Positions 8,205-17,736 of a stretch of DNA of 64,000 nt are shown here, piece by piece. Location of the stretch: NCBI GenBank assembly GCA_014163555.1, contig JACJGO010000007.1:1-64000 (forward strand), in the 5' to 3' direction. This DNA comes from Flavisolibacter longurius. Its GTDB lineage: Bacteria > Bacteroidota > Bacteroidia > Chitinophagales > Chitinophagaceae. The position numbers and the translations under genes were made by a program. Below the pieces are notes generated by a model that saw only the letters and a list, made by a program, of their open reading frames with translations, did not search any database and was not told where the DNA came from. Numbering within the stretch: the first letter of the stretch is position 1; every line of letters begins with the position of its first letter.

Positions 8205-9689
8205 ATGACAGTAAAACAAACACTAACAACCGGATTTATTGTAGCTGCTACGGCCATTGGCAGTATCTGGGGCTACAACCAATTACAACCGCGAAATGAA
8301 GCGAACTTATTAGGCGATGACGGCCTTTTTAAAACAGCCAGCTATGTGGAGAGCCCGTTGATTGACCCAGGTGTGGATTTTGAAAAAGCGGCCACCAAAG
8401 CCGTACCGGCGGTGGTGCATATCAAAACCGTTTCCAAAGCCCGGCAGGTAGCAGCGCCCCGGGCGCAGAACAATCCTTTCCGTGAGTTTTTCGGCGATGG
8501 CTTTGAAGATATGTTTGGCGGAGGACAGTCCGCACCACAGTTGAAACGAGGCTCCGGTTCCGGGGTGATCATCACCGGTGACGGTTATATTGTTACCAAC
8601 AACCACGTGGTGGACGGCGCTGAGGAACTTATGGTAACGCTGAGCAACAACAAAAGCTACAAAGGAAAAGTGGTGGGAACAGATCCCAGCAGTGACCTGG
8701 CCGTGGTAAAGATCGAAGCCGCCAGCCTTCCTTACCTGACCTTTGCCAACTCGGATGATGTGCGCCTTGGGCAATGGGTGCTGGCCATCGGCTACCCCCT
8801 GAATCTTGATGCCACTGTAACCTCCGGTATTGTGAGTGCCAAAGCCAGGAGCATTGGCATTAACAGCCGCCAGAGCAAAACGCCGCTGGAAGCCTTTATC
8901 CAAACCGATGCAGCCATCAACCCCGGTAACAGCGGCGGTGCCCTCGTAAACACCAATGGTGACCTGATTGGCATCAACAGTGCCATTGCTTCGCCAACCG
9001 GATCCTATGCCGGCTATGGCTATGCGATTCCATCGAACATGGTAAATAAAATTGCTGCTGACATTATCAAATATGGCAGTACAAAAAGAGCCTACCTCGG
9101 TGTGATGTTTGGCAACGGACAAAGCGAAGAAGAGCAGGCAATCACAAAAACAGTTGACGGTGTGTACATCGTTGAGGTATCGAAAGGCAGTGCCGCAGAC
9201 GAAGCGGGATTGAAGAAAGGAGATGTGATCACCAGGTTGAATGGCGCCAAGATTTCGACAGGAACACAGATCATCGAAAAAATTGCGGCCATGCGTCCGG
9301 GTGATAAGGTTTCGGTTAGCTATAACCGTGATGGCAGCGAAAAAACTGTAAATCTTACCCTGAAAGGCGACGCCGGAACCTATGCCAGCCTGAAGGCAGG
9401 AACAGCAGAACAACTGGGGGCAACCTTTGAAAGCCTGCCCAAAGAAAAAGCGGCCCAGCTCGGACTGACCGGCGGTGTACAGATCAAGAGCCTGAAACCC
9501 GGTATCCTAAGTGAACAAACCCGTATCCGTGAAGGCTTTGTGGTGACAAAAGTAGCTGGTAAAAAAGTTAGCTCGGTAGAAGAACTCACCACTGCCCTGC
9601 AGTCGGCCGGTAGCAGCGCCATCATCAGTGGTGTGTATCCTGCCCAGCCGCAACGCGAATACCAATATGCATTGAATGACCTCCGGTAA
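8205..9689 (+). CDS. htrA: HtrA/DegP-type periplasmic serine protease
   Basis: The 494-aa protein has an N-terminal membrane anchor or uncleaved signal (residues 7-24), a trypsin-like domain at about 60-270 and two PDZ-type regions at about 288-385 and 400-490. The catalytic triad is clear: His134 (TNNHVVDG), Asp164 (SSDLAVVKI) and Ser243 (NPGNSGGAL). A Gly/Phe-rich loop before the protease domain (around 90-108) resembles the LA loop of DegP relatives. Its role is quality control of misfolded envelope proteins. It is followed by a terminator and by a two-component system that may sense envelope state, although no shared transcript is evident. ATG at 8205 gives a normal-length N-terminus. Confidence 0.95.
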   Translation: MTVKQTLTTGFIVAATAIGSIWGYNQLQPRNEANLLGDDGLFKTASYVESPLIDPGVDFEKAATKAVPAVVHIKTVSKARQVAAPRAQNNPFREFFGDGFEDMFGGGQSAPQLKRGSGSGVIITGDGYIVTNNHVVDGAEELMVTLSNNKSYKGKVVGTDPSSDLAVVKIEAASLPYLTFANSDDVRLGQWVLAIGYPLNLDATVTSGIVSAKARSIGINSRQSKTPLEAFIQTDAAINPGNSGGALVNTNGDLIGINSAIASPTGSYAGYGYAIPSNMVNKIAADIIKYGSTKRAYLGVMFGNGQSEEEQAITKTVDGVYIVEVSKGSAADEAGLKKGDVITRLNGAKISTGTQIIEKIAAMRPGDKVSVSYNRDGSEKTVNLTLKGDAGTYASLKAGTAEQLGATFESLPKEKAAQLGLTGGVQIKSLKPGILSEQTRIREGFVVTKVAGKKVSSVEELTTALQSAGSSAIISGVYPAQPQREYQYALNDLR

Positions 9690-9727
9690 TGAAAAGCCAG
9701 TTTTGATTGTTGGTTTTGGTTATTGAG

Positions 9728-9759
9728 AATGTCCCGCCCTGATGCGGGGCATTTCTTTT
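9728..9759 (+). terminator. Rho-independent terminator after htrA
   Basis: AATGTCCCGC and GCGGGGCATT form a 10-bp stem with one G-U pair around the loop CCTGAT, followed by TTCTTTT. It lies about 40 bp downstream of the stop codon. Confidence 0.8.
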
Positions 9760-9915
9760 ACGGGAAATGGGAGAAGTCTGACGTGAAACGGCAGAATCAT
9801 TCGCAGTTAAAATTGTATTGAGATTGTAGGTTGCAAATTTCCAGCTCGTGTACAAGTAAACTCATAAACTCCTTCCCGTTTCACGTTTGACGTCTGACGT
9901 TTCACATTTCCCGTC
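9760..9915. repeat. Imperfect inverted repeat before the two-component genes
   Basis: ACGGGAAATG at 9760-9769 is repeated in inverse as CATTTCCCGT near 9906-9915. ACGTGAAACGG (9781-9791) is mirrored by CCGTTTCACGT (9876-9886). The right arm also repeats itself (TTTCACGT, GACGT, CGTTTCAC). The arms enclose about 85 bp. This could be a miniature element or a regulatory fold. It ends about 16 nt before the response regulator's start codon and covers part of its promoter zone. Confidence 0.4.
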
Positions 9916-9927
9916 CCCGTAATTTTA
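9900..9927 (+). promoter_or_regulatory. Candidate promoter of the response regulator
   Basis: TAATTTTA at 9920-9927 resembles TAnnTTTG with one mismatch, preceded after 16 bp by TTTC (9900-9903). It ends four bases before the ATG at 9932, so the transcript would be leaderless or nearly so. Confidence 0.4.
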
Positions 9928-9931
9928 AGCA

Positions 9932-10609
9932 ATGAAAGTGCTGGTCATAGAAGATGAACCTCATTTGCGGGAATCCATTCAAACCTACCTGGAACAGCAG
10001 GGTTTTGTGTGCGAAGCTGTTGCTGATTTTCGTGCAGGGATGGAGAAGGTCCGCTTATATGCTTACGATTGTGTGGTGGTGGACATTGGTCTTCCCTTTG
10101 GCAGCGGCCTGGATATTGTTCACGAACTAAAAGAGCTGGAAGCCCGTGCCGGGATCATCATCATTTCGGCAAAAGCTTCGCTCGAAGATAAGCTTACCGG
10201 TCTTGAACTGGGGTCCGATGATTATCTCACTAAGCCTTTCCATCTCTCGGAACTCAATGCACGCATTCATGCCATCTTGCGGCGGCGAAATTTTGGCGGC
10301 AGCAAGGCCATTATTTTTCATGAAATAAGACTGGAGCCGGAATCGCAGGTGGTTACGGTAGAGGGCAAAAATGTAGAGCTGACGGACAAAGAATACCAGT
10401 TGCTGGAATATTTTATTGCCAACCAGCGGCGTGTACTCACAAAGGCGGCCATCGCCACACACATCTGGGGCGATGAATACGAGCAAGTAAGCAATTACGA
10501 TTTTATTTATACACACATAAAAAATTTGCGCAAAAAACTGGTAGATGCCGGCAGTGGTGATTATATTAAAACTGTATATGGAACAGGATACCGGTTTACT
10601 GACATCTAG
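9932..10609 (+). CDS. Two-component response regulator, OmpR/PhoB family
   Basis: The 225-aa protein has a receiver domain (about 1-115) with acidic residues at 7-9 (VIEDEPH), phospho-acceptor Asp51 (VVVDIGLPFGSG) and conserved Lys107 (DDYLTKPF). A winged-helix DNA-binding domain follows (about 128-222), including the RVLTKAAI and VYGTGYRF segments typical of the OmpR class. It sits 55 bp before the histidine kinase gene, so the two form a standard pair. The link to htrA just upstream hints at an envelope stimulus, but that is inference. Confidence 0.94.
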   Translation: MKVLVIEDEPHLRESIQTYLEQQGFVCEAVADFRAGMEKVRLYAYDCVVVDIGLPFGSGLDIVHELKELEARAGIIIISAKASLEDKLTGLELGSDDYLTKPFHLSELNARIHAILRRRNFGGSKAIIFHEIRLEPESQVVTVEGKNVELTDKEYQLLEYFIANQRRVLTKAAIATHIWGDEYEQVSNYDFIYTHIKNLRKKLVDAGSGDYIKTVYGTGYRFTDI

Positions 10610-10664
10610 TGAATAGTGGTACGTTTATTCGTTACTGACTACTATCCACTCGCCCCTTACTAAA

Positions 10665-11966
10665 ATGACAGGCATGAAACTGCTCACCCGCACCACACTT
10701 TATTTTTTAGCCGCAATGGTTCCCTTGCTGGCGGTGGGAGGGTACCTGTTGTTTTACCAGTTCAGTAACGAGATCAACAAACGGGTGGACCGCGAACTGG
10801 TCTCCGAAGAAGTGCAATGGATACGCTACCTGCAAACGGCAACGGCCGGGGATACCCGCTTTATTTTACGTTCGCCCGACATTATTATTTATCCCGTCAG
10901 GGAAAGGCCTACCCTTTATCCCCAAATCACCAGCACAGTGGATAAACGGGAAAACGATACCCGCCAGGTTGCATTCCGCCAGCTCCGGCATGTGGTGTCG
11001 GTACAGGGTGTCCCATACCAGATTGTCATTCGCAAATCGCAGGAGCAGAAATCAGCGCTGGTGGCCAATGTCACCTGGATTATGCTGCTGGTTTTCGGCG
11101 GATTGTTTGCCGCCATGATGCTTTTCAATTGGCTGATCAGCAAAAAGGTCTGGCAACCTTTCCGCGAAACGCTGCAAAAGATCCGGACCATGGAGCTGGG
11201 AAAAATGCCTGTTACCCGCTTTGAAGAAACAAAAACGCAGGAATTTGCCGAGCTGAATGCATCGCTGAACACCATGACCCAAAAAATTTACAGCGATTAC
11301 CGGTCAATGAAAGAGTTTACAGAAAATGCGGCGCACGAAATGCAAACCCCGCTGGCGGTGGCGCAAACCAAACTGGAACTGTTGCTGCAGGAAGAGAATC
11401 TGAACGAACCGCAACTGGAAAAAATAGCACAGGCCAGTTCGGCGCTTAGTCGCTTGGGCAAATTAAACCAGTCCTTGCTGCTGCTGGCCAAAATCGAAAA
11501 CAACCAGTTTGTGGCCGCGGAACCCTTGAGCATGGCAGAAATCACCCGCAAATATTTGCGGTTATTTGAAGAGATCATTCAGGACAAAGGCATCCACGTA
11601 CATACCGAGTTCTGGGCCAATTTTTTTGTTTGGATTCATCCCTTCCTGGCCGATACGCTGGTGAGCAACCTTTTGGGCAATGCCATTAAATACAATTATG
11701 CCGGTGGGGAACTCCAGATCAGCATTACCGAAAAAGAATTCTGCATTTCCAATACCAGTCAACTGCCCGCCATTGACCCGCAGCAGTTGTACAAGCGTTT
11801 TCATTCAGCGGGCAATGCCGGTGAACCCTCAACGGGCCTGGGACTTGCCATCGTAAAAAAGATAGCCGAAAATAACAACCTGCTGGTAGAATACGGGAAA
11901 GACGGCAGTACACACCGCTTCTGCCTCAAAAAGGCGGGGGAAAACGAGGTGCTGCCATTCACATGA
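10665..11966 (+). CDS. Sensor histidine kinase partnered with the adjacent regulator
   Basis: The 433-aa protein has two membrane helices (about 11-32 and 134-156) around a periplasmic sensor of about 100 residues. A short HAMP-like linker comes next. The dimerisation helix has the phosphorylated His224 (ENAAHEMQTPLA). The ATPase domain has the N box (SNLLGNAIKYN) and a G box (STGLGLAIVKKI). The sensor domain matches nothing I recognise. ATG at 10665 is taken as the start, although an ATG nine bases further in (10674) is equally possible. Confidence 0.93.
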   Translation: MTGMKLLTRTTLYFLAAMVPLLAVGGYLLFYQFSNEINKRVDRELVSEEVQWIRYLQTATAGDTRFILRSPDIIIYPVRERPTLYPQITSTVDKRENDTRQVAFRQLRHVVSVQGVPYQIVIRKSQEQKSALVANVTWIMLLVFGGLFAAMMLFNWLISKKVWQPFRETLQKIRTMELGKMPVTRFEETKTQEFAELNASLNTMTQKIYSDYRSMKEFTENAAHEMQTPLAVAQTKLELLLQEENLNEPQLEKIAQASSALSRLGKLNQSLLLLAKIENNQFVAAEPLSMAEITRKYLRLFEEIIQDKGIHVHTEFWANFFVWIHPFLADTLVSNLLGNAIKYNYAGGELQISITEKEFCISNTSQLPAIDPQQLYKRFHSAGNAGEPSTGLGLAIVKKIAENNNLLVEYGKDGSTHRFCLKKAGENEVLPFT

Positions 11967-12203
11967 TTTTACACATTGCTAACAAATGAGTGCAGGTCTA
12001 AATGAATCTGCCTCATTACTTACTATTCACCATTCAGCTTTCTTTACCATTCCAAACATTCCGTTACCTAGGCAACACAGAATTCCGTACTTTGGCCGCG
12101 CATGAGAAACATTCCCTTTATTAATTTTTAGGACGGGATGATGCAAGTCGTGGGACCGAACGGACCTTTCATTATAATCAGGAACGGAAAGGGCCCACAC
12201 CAT

Positions 12204-12211
12204 TACATTTG
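12204..12211 (+). promoter_or_regulatory. -7 promoter element that decides the cyclase start
   Basis: TACATTTG is an exact match to TAnnTTTG. It lies inside the frame if translation began at the ATG at 12138, but 25 bp before the in-frame ATG at 12237. This favours the later start. Confidence 0.5.
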
Positions 12212-12236
12212 CAAAAATTATCGCGATTTCAACCAT

Positions 12237-14159
12237 ATGTCCGAACCATTTCACCAGTTGGCTGCTATTCTTTTTGTCGATATTGTCGGCTATTCGGCCA
12301 TGATGCAGGAAGATGAAAAAGAAGCCGTGAAAAAGATCAACCATTTCCGCGAGGTGCTGGAGATCATTGCCGGTGAACTGGAAGGAAAAATCATTCAATA
12401 CTACGGCGACGGCTGCCTGATTCTTTTTAACAGCGCTACCGATTCGGCCGAATTTGCCAAGCTTTTACAGGCCGATCTGCACGAAGAGCCGGTGGTGCCG
12501 GCCAGAATCGGCATTCACATGGGCGATGTGCTGCTCCACGGCGGTAACGTATTTGGCGATGTTGTCAACATTGCTTCCCGCCTTCAGGCACAGGCTCCCG
12601 CCGGTGGCATTTACGTGTCGGAGATGGTGTACCGCAACATTGTGAACAAGCAGGGGCTCGACTGTGTTTTTATCAAGGAAGAAAAGCTGAAAAACATAAA
12701 AGAAACGGTTCGCATTTATGAGCTGCTGACCCCTTACAGCGAGCCGGCACCGGTTTCCCTGCCCGAAAGACCCCACAAGCAAAAATCCAAAACAAGCCTT
12801 GCTGTTCTGCCGTTCTTTAACATGAGCAACGACCAGGACCAGGAATATTTCAGTGATGGCCTTACCGAAGACATTATCACCCAGCTTTCCAAGATCAAAG
12901 CCCTGAAGGTGGTTTCCCGTACATCGGTGATGCAGTATAAAAAAGCACCGAAGCATGTAAAGGAGATCGGCCGCGAACTTGGTGTTTCCGTTATTCTGGA
13001 AGGCAGTGTGCAGCGTTCGCAGGACCAGGTACGCATCACCGCCCAGTTGATTGATGCGGCCACCGACGAGCACCTCTGGGCCGATTCGTACGACCGCAAC
13101 GTAAAAGATATTTTTTCCATTCAGCGGGAAGTGGCACTGGCCATTGCCGACGTGTTGAATGCAAAGCTCTCGCAACAGGAAACAAAACAGCTCGATCAAA
13201 ACCCCACCCACAACCTGGAAGCCTACGACCTATACCTGCGTGGAAAATACCTGGTGGAAAAGCGTACAAAAGAAGAGTTGCTGGGAGCAAGGGACCTTTT
13301 TGAGCAGTCGGTGGCAAGGGACAGCAATTTTGCGAACGCCTATTCGGGCCTGGCAGTAACCTACCTGCTGGCTTCCTACCGTGGGTACGAAGACCCGGTG
13401 CGGATGCTGTGGATGGCAAAAAAATACATCGACCTCGCCCTTGCCCTGGACCCGCAATCGGAAGAAAGCCAGGCAGCGCTGGGCTACTGGTATCACCAGA
13501 AATTTGACTGGCATGCGGCGGAAATTACCTACCGTCGGGCCATTGACCTGAATCCAAACCAGTCGAATGTTTATTTATGGCTTGGGTTGTTGCTGGAAGG
13601 CAAAGGCGAAACGGATGCGGCACTGAAGATCTATGAAACCGGCTGCCAGATCAACCCGGGATGGGATTACCTCACGGTGAACCAGGTTCGTTGCCTGGCC
13701 AATGCCGGCAAAAAAGAGGAAGCCATAGATCTACAGAAAAAGCTGGTGGACAGAAACCTGGACAGTGCCGATGACTGGAAAGAATTCAACAACGAACTGG
13801 CCAGGCTGTACTGGCATGTGGGTGAAACGGAAAATGCCATCGACGCCGCAGAAAAAAGCGGTGACCAGGGATTGCTGCAGCTTTTCCGGGAGGGCGACAA
13901 TACCGATCTTGTATTGGCAGTAGACAAGAAGTATGAACGCATGAAAGGGGACAGCGAACACATATCGCAACTGTGGATGGGCATAGATTATGCACGGGCT
14001 GGTGCCCGTGACAAGGCACTCGATTGCTTTAACAATGCCATTGCCTTAAAAGATGTGGCCATTACCTACCTGCTGGTAGGGCATTATGACTTTATCAATA
14101 TCAAATACCTTAACATGGCGCTCATTACGCGGAAGCTGCGTATGCTGGTCAATTTTTAA
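12237..14159 (+). CDS. Class III nucleotide cyclase with TolB-like and TPR domains
   Basis: From the chosen start the protein has 640 residues. The N-terminal 165 form a class III cyclase domain with metal-binding Asp15 (FVDIVGYS) and Asp58 (YYGDGC) and the transition-state pair Asn111/Arg115 ([11 protein letters not shown]). Next comes a TolB/FlgO-like domain (about 185-320, starting [11 protein letters not shown]), then TPR repeats to about residue 610. There is no signal peptide or membrane helix. It presumably makes cAMP or cGMP in response to binding by the C-terminal part; the nucleotide cannot be told. An in-frame ATG at 12138 would add 33 residues, but that extension spans a promoter element and is not family-like. 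Confidence 0.88.
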   Translation: MSEPFHQLAAILFVDIVGYSAMMQEDEKEAVKKINHFREVLEIIAGELEGKIIQYYGDGCLILFNSATDSAEFAKLLQADLHEEPVVPARIGIHMGDVLLHGGNVFGDVVNIASRLQAQAPAGGIYVSEMVYRNIVNKQGLDCVFIKEEKLKNIKETVRIYELLTPYSEPAPVSLPERPHKQKSKTSLAVLPFFNMSNDQDQEYFSDGLTEDIITQLSKIKALKVVSRTSVMQYKKAPKHVKEIGRELGVSVILEGSVQRSQDQVRITAQLIDAATDEHLWADSYDRNVKDIFSIQREVALAIADVLNAKLSQQETKQLDQNPTHNLEAYDLYLRGKYLVEKRTKEELLGARDLFEQSVARDSNFANAYSGLAVTYLLASYRGYEDPVRMLWMAKKYIDLALALDPQSEESQAALGYWYHQKFDWHAAEITYRRAIDLNPNQSNVYLWLGLLLEGKGETDAALKIYETGCQINPGWDYLTVNQVRCLANAGKKEEAIDLQKKLVDRNLDSADDWKEFNNELARLYWHVGETENAIDAAEKSGDQGLLQLFREGDNTDLVLAVDKKYERMKGDSEHISQLWMGIDYARAGARDKALDCFNNAIALKDVAITYLLVGHYDFINIKYLNMALITRKLRMLVNF

Positions 14160-14273
14160 TGCGTTTCGGCTCCCGCTAATGTGTTTCCATTCACGGAATT
14201 AGAGCAACCAAACTTCGCTGAAATTGGTATATTGCGGTTTCCAAAGCAAAGACCATACAACGAAGCTTCTGAC

Positions 14274-14978
14274 ATGTTTATGAGAAAACAACTCTTATCC
14301 CTTTTATTCCTTGCGGTTTCCCACCCGCTATTTTCTCAATCCGATTCTGTATTGTTTGCAGCTGCAATGCAATCCAAACAGGCGGCCAATGCCGGCGATC
14401 CGCTTTATTATGGCCGGCAATACGTGGGCTACCCGTTTGCTGCCAAAGGCATTCCGTTTTATGGTTCGGAAGACTGGCAAAAAGGAGATATCATTTACCG
14501 GGATGTTGCGTACAGTGGCATCCTGCTGAAATACGACCTGGTGAAAGATGAAGTCATCGCCCTGCATCCGAACGGGTTTACGCCGGTTGTGTTGTTTTCC
14601 CCGCGGATACAGGCGTTTACCCTTGGCGAAAGCCGCTTTATTTACCTGACAGAGGTGGAAACGGCTCCTCACAAAGCCGGCATCTACGAAGTGCTCAGCA
14701 CCGGTCCACTGACCCTGTATGCCAAACGAACCATGCTGCTCAATGAAAGCATCGTCTCCAATGTGCTGGAACGTGAATTTGTCAGGGACTATTCCTTTTA
14801 TGTACAAATGGATGGAAAACTTCATCCCATCAAAAATGAAAAAGCCATTCTGCAGTTGGTAGATGACAAAAAGAAAGAAAGCAAAGCTGCACTGAAGGCC
14901 GCCGGCATCAAGTACCGGAAAACACCGGAAGCAGCCCTGCGTACCATAGTAGATTTTTATAACCAGACCAGCCGTTAG
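14274..14978 (+). CDS. Secreted protein of unknown function, first gene of receptor operon
   Basis: The 234-aa protein has a signal peptide (MFMRKQLLSLLFLAVSHPLF, cleavage after SQ). The mature part is mixed alpha/beta with many aromatic residues (YYGRQYVGYPF, YGSEDWQKGD) and a basic C-terminal helix rich in Lys and Ala. I do not recognise a family. A frame open back to 14181 uses GTG and lacks a signal at its end, so ATG at 14274 (or 14280) is the likely start; TATATTGC at 14228-14235 may be the -7 element. Its stop lies one base before the receptor gene, so it is part of the receptor operon and may be an accessory factor of it. Confidence 0.75.
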   Translation: MFMRKQLLSLLFLAVSHPLFSQSDSVLFAAAMQSKQAANAGDPLYYGRQYVGYPFAAKGIPFYGSEDWQKGDIIYRDVAYSGILLKYDLVKDEVIALHPNGFTPVVLFSPRIQAFTLGESRFIYLTEVETAPHKAGIYEVLSTGPLTLYAKRTMLLNESIVSNVLEREFVRDYSFYVQMDGKLHPIKNEKAILQLVDDKKKESKAALKAAGIKYRKTPEAALRTIVDFYNQTSR

Positions 14979-14979
14979 T

Positions 14980-17736
14980 ATGCGAAATAAATTGCTCCTT
15001 TTTGTTTTTTTAATCCTGGCGGCGGCTGCAAAAGGACAATCGCCTGCGCAGGTGTCCGGCCATTTTGTAAACCTGCCCGCTAAAAAATTTTTCCAGCAGG
15101 TAGAAGCGCAAACCCCGTATTTTTTCTTTTACGACAGCACGCAGGTTGACAGCCTTGTGGTGAACATCCTCGTGCAGGAACAGCCTCTTCCCGAGGTGTT
15201 GCAAAAAGTGTTTCGGGGCACCGACCTGCAATTTGCCATCGATGACCAAAACCGGGTATTCATTACAAAAAAAGTAACGCTGCTGGCTACTTTGCCGCCT
15301 AATTTTTTCCAGCCGGCAAAGGCACAACAGAAAACAGATCATACCCAATCCCTTTCCATCACCAGTACAGCTGAAAGCCGCCGCCAAACAGTTTCTGAAA
15401 ACAAGATTTATGAAGTAGGCATTAAAACCAACACCATCAAACAGGGTAATGTGGTGGTGAGTGGTTATGTGCGCAGCGACCGGTCTGGTGAGCCCATCAC
15501 CAATGCTTCTTTATTTGTAGATAGCTTGAATCGCAATGTTATAACCAACCAGGAAGGCTATTTTACGCTAACGCTGCCGGCAGGAAGCCATAACCTGTAT
15601 GTGCAAAGCCTGGGTATGCAGGATGCAAAATTCAGGGTGGTGATTTACAGCGATGGTACGCTGAACCTGGAACTAAAAGAACACGTAGCGCTTTTGAAAG
15701 AAGTGGTGGTATCGGCGCAAAAACTGGCCAACGTCAACAGGGTGCAGCTTGGCGTGGAGCGACTCAACATTGAGGCCATCAAAAAAGTGCCGGCCGTATT
15801 TGGCGAAGCTGATATCCTGCGGGCCGTACTGACGCTGCCGGGTGTGAAAACCGTGGGCGAAGCCAGTACCGGTTTAAATGTCCGGGGTGGATCGGCCGAC
15901 CAGAATCTTGTGCTGATGAACGGCGCCACCATCTACAATCCTTCACATTTCTTTGGCATGTTTGCCGCCTTCAACCCCGAAATTGTAAAAGACGTTGAAC
16001 TGTACAAAAGCAGCATTCCTGCCAAGCATGGCGGCCGCTTGTCATCTGTGCTCGACATCGGCTTGCGGGAAGGAAATAAAAAAGAGATTACCGGTTCGGC
16101 CGGTATCGGCATCGTTACCAGCCGATTTAATATCGAAGGGCCGCTGGTAAAAGATAAAACTTCGTTTATCCTGGGCGGCCGCACTACCTATGCCAACTGG
16201 CTGATGAAGCTCCTGCCCGATGAATACAAGGATTCGAAAGCGTCGTTTTATGATGTGAACCTTGGCATCAGCCATCGCATCAACGCAAAGAACGACCTGT
16301 ATTTTACCGGCTATGTCAGCAACGACCGATTCAACCTGGCAACCGATACATCCTACGGGTACAGCAACCGCAATATCAACCTGCGCTGGCGGCACCAGTT
16401 CAGTACCAAAATGATGGCGAATTTTTCTGCGGGCACCGATTATTACGAGTACTCCGTGAAAAGTACCCGCAACAAGGTGAATGCCTATTCGCTTGGCTTC
16501 GACATTAACCAGGTAAACCTGCGGGGTGATTTTTCTTATGTGGCCAGTCCAAGCCATACCCTGGAATTTGGCGCCAGCTCCATCCGTTACAAGCTGCATC
16601 CCGGAACCTATCTTCCCAACAGCAACGAATCGCTGGTAACGCCGGATGTGGTGGCACCCGAACAGGCCATGGAGTCAGCTATTTACCTTTCCGACCGTTA
16701 TACCATTTCTTCTAAGTTCTCCATCAGCGGGGGCATTCGCTTTTCCCTGTTCCAGTACATGGGAGGCCGTGATGTGAACTATTATGCACCGGGTGTTCCC
16801 CGTGACGAAAGCACCGTTATTGTACGAAAATCCTTTGGCTCCGGAAATGTGATCAATACCTACCAGGGACCGGAATACCGGGCTTCGGCACGGTATGCTT
16901 TTTCGCCCAGCTTCTCTATTAAAGCCGGGTATAATTCGCAGCGCCAGTACATACACATGCTGTCAAATACAACGGTGATGGCACCAACCGATGTGTGGAA
17001 GCTGAGCGATCCGAATATCAAACCCCAAAGAGGCGACCAGGTTTCTTTAGGCTTGTACAAAAACTTCAAGTCAAACACCGTTGAAACATCTGCCGAAGTG
17101 TATTACAAAAAGATCAGGGACTACCTGGATTATAAACCCGGCGCAACCCTGATCCTGAATCACCACATTGAAACGGATGTCATCAACACAAGAGGAAAGG
17201 CTTACGGCGCCGAACTGATGATCAAAAAAAACAGTGGAAAGCTGAATGGCTGGGTGAGTTATACCTATTCCCGCATCTTGTTGCAGGTAGATGATCCTAC
17301 GGTATCGCTGCCGGTGAACAATGGAAAATGGTATCCGGCCAACTACGACAAGCCACACGATGTAACGGCTATCGGAAACTTTAAAGTAAATCACCGCTTC
17401 AGCCTGTCGCTGAACATGACCTACAGCACCGGGCGACCCATTACCCTGCCCATCGGCCGTTATTTTTACGCCGGCTCGCAGCGGGTATTGTATGCCGAAA
17501 GAAATTCGTACCGCATTCCGGATTATTTCCGTACCGACTTCTCCATGAACATTGATGGCAACCATAAGGTAAAACAGCGCACCCACAACTCCTGGACCAT
17601 CGGTGTTTACAACCTGACGGGAAGGCGCAATCCTTTCTCCGTGTATTATGTTTCCGAAGCCGGACAGGTGCAGGGGTACAAACTTTCCATTTTCGGCAAT
17701 GCCATTCCGTTTATAAACTTTAATATCAAGTTTTAA
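14980..17736 (+). CDS. TonB-dependent outer-membrane receptor with STN domain
   Basis: The 918-aa protein has a signal peptide (1-20), a secretin/TonB short N-terminal (STN) domain at about 27-98, a linker, a carboxypeptidase-regulatory-like beta-sandwich at about 158-235, a plug (about 255-370, with NVRGGSADQNLVLMNGATIY) and a 22-strand-type barrel ending in an aromatic residue (FINFNIKF). It should import or sense a substrate across the outer membrane using TonB energy. An STN domain usually contacts a FecR-type anti-sigma factor, yet none is encoded nearby. The next gene encodes a DUF4249 lipoprotein, a frequent partner. Start and stop overlap with neighbours by one or a few bases, so it is clearly in an operon. 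Confidence 0.93.
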   Translation: MRNKLLLFVFLILAAAAKGQSPAQVSGHFVNLPAKKFFQQVEAQTPYFFFYDSTQVDSLVVNILVQEQPLPEVLQKVFRGTDLQFAIDDQNRVFITKKVTLLATLPPNFFQPAKAQQKTDHTQSLSITSTAESRRQTVSENKIYEVGIKTNTIKQGNVVVSGYVRSDRSGEPITNASLFVDSLNRNVITNQEGYFTLTLPAGSHNLYVQSLGMQDAKFRVVIYSDGTLNLELKEHVALLKEVVVSAQKLANVNRVQLGVERLNIEAIKKVPAVFGEADILRAVLTLPGVKTVGEASTGLNVRGGSADQNLVLMNGATIYNPSHFFGMFAAFNPEIVKDVELYKSSIPAKHGGRLSSVLDIGLREGNKKEITGSAGIGIVTSRFNIEGPLVKDKTSFILGGRTTYANWLMKLLPDEYKDSKASFYDVNLGISHRINAKNDLYFTGYVSNDRFNLATDTSYGYSNRNINLRWRHQFSTKMMANFSAGTDYYEYSVKSTRNKVNAYSLGFDINQVNLRGDFSYVASPSHTLEFGASSIRYKLHPGTYLPNSNESLVTPDVVAPEQAMESAIYLSDRYTISSKFSISGGIRFSLFQYMGGRDVNYYAPGVPRDESTVIVRKSFGSGNVINTYQGPEYRASARYAFSPSFSIKAGYNSQRQYIHMLSNTTVMAPTDVWKLSDPNIKPQRGDQVSLGLYKNFKSNTVETSAEVYYKKIRDYLDYKPGATLILNHHIETDVINTRGKAYGAELMIKKNSGKLNGWVSYTYSRILLQVDDPTVSLPVNNGKWYPANYDKPHDVTAIGNFKVNHRFSLSLNMTYSTGRPITLPIGRYFYAGSQRVLYAERNSYRIPDYFRTDFSMNIDGNHKVKQRTHNSWTIGVYNLTGRRNPFSVYYVSEAGQVQGYKLSIFGNAIPFINFNIKF

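Noticed and set aside
8310-9413. Open frame of 367 codons on the complement of htrA
   Set aside because: It lies fully inside the htrA coding sequence, whose triad and PDZ order are unmistakable. The antisense translation has no family features and is His/Cys/Phe-rich, as usual for shadows of high-quality genes.
12465-13211. 248-codon frame antisense to the cyclase-TPR gene
   Set aside because: It is a shadow of the cyclase and TolB-like domains; the sense frame has conserved catalytic residues.
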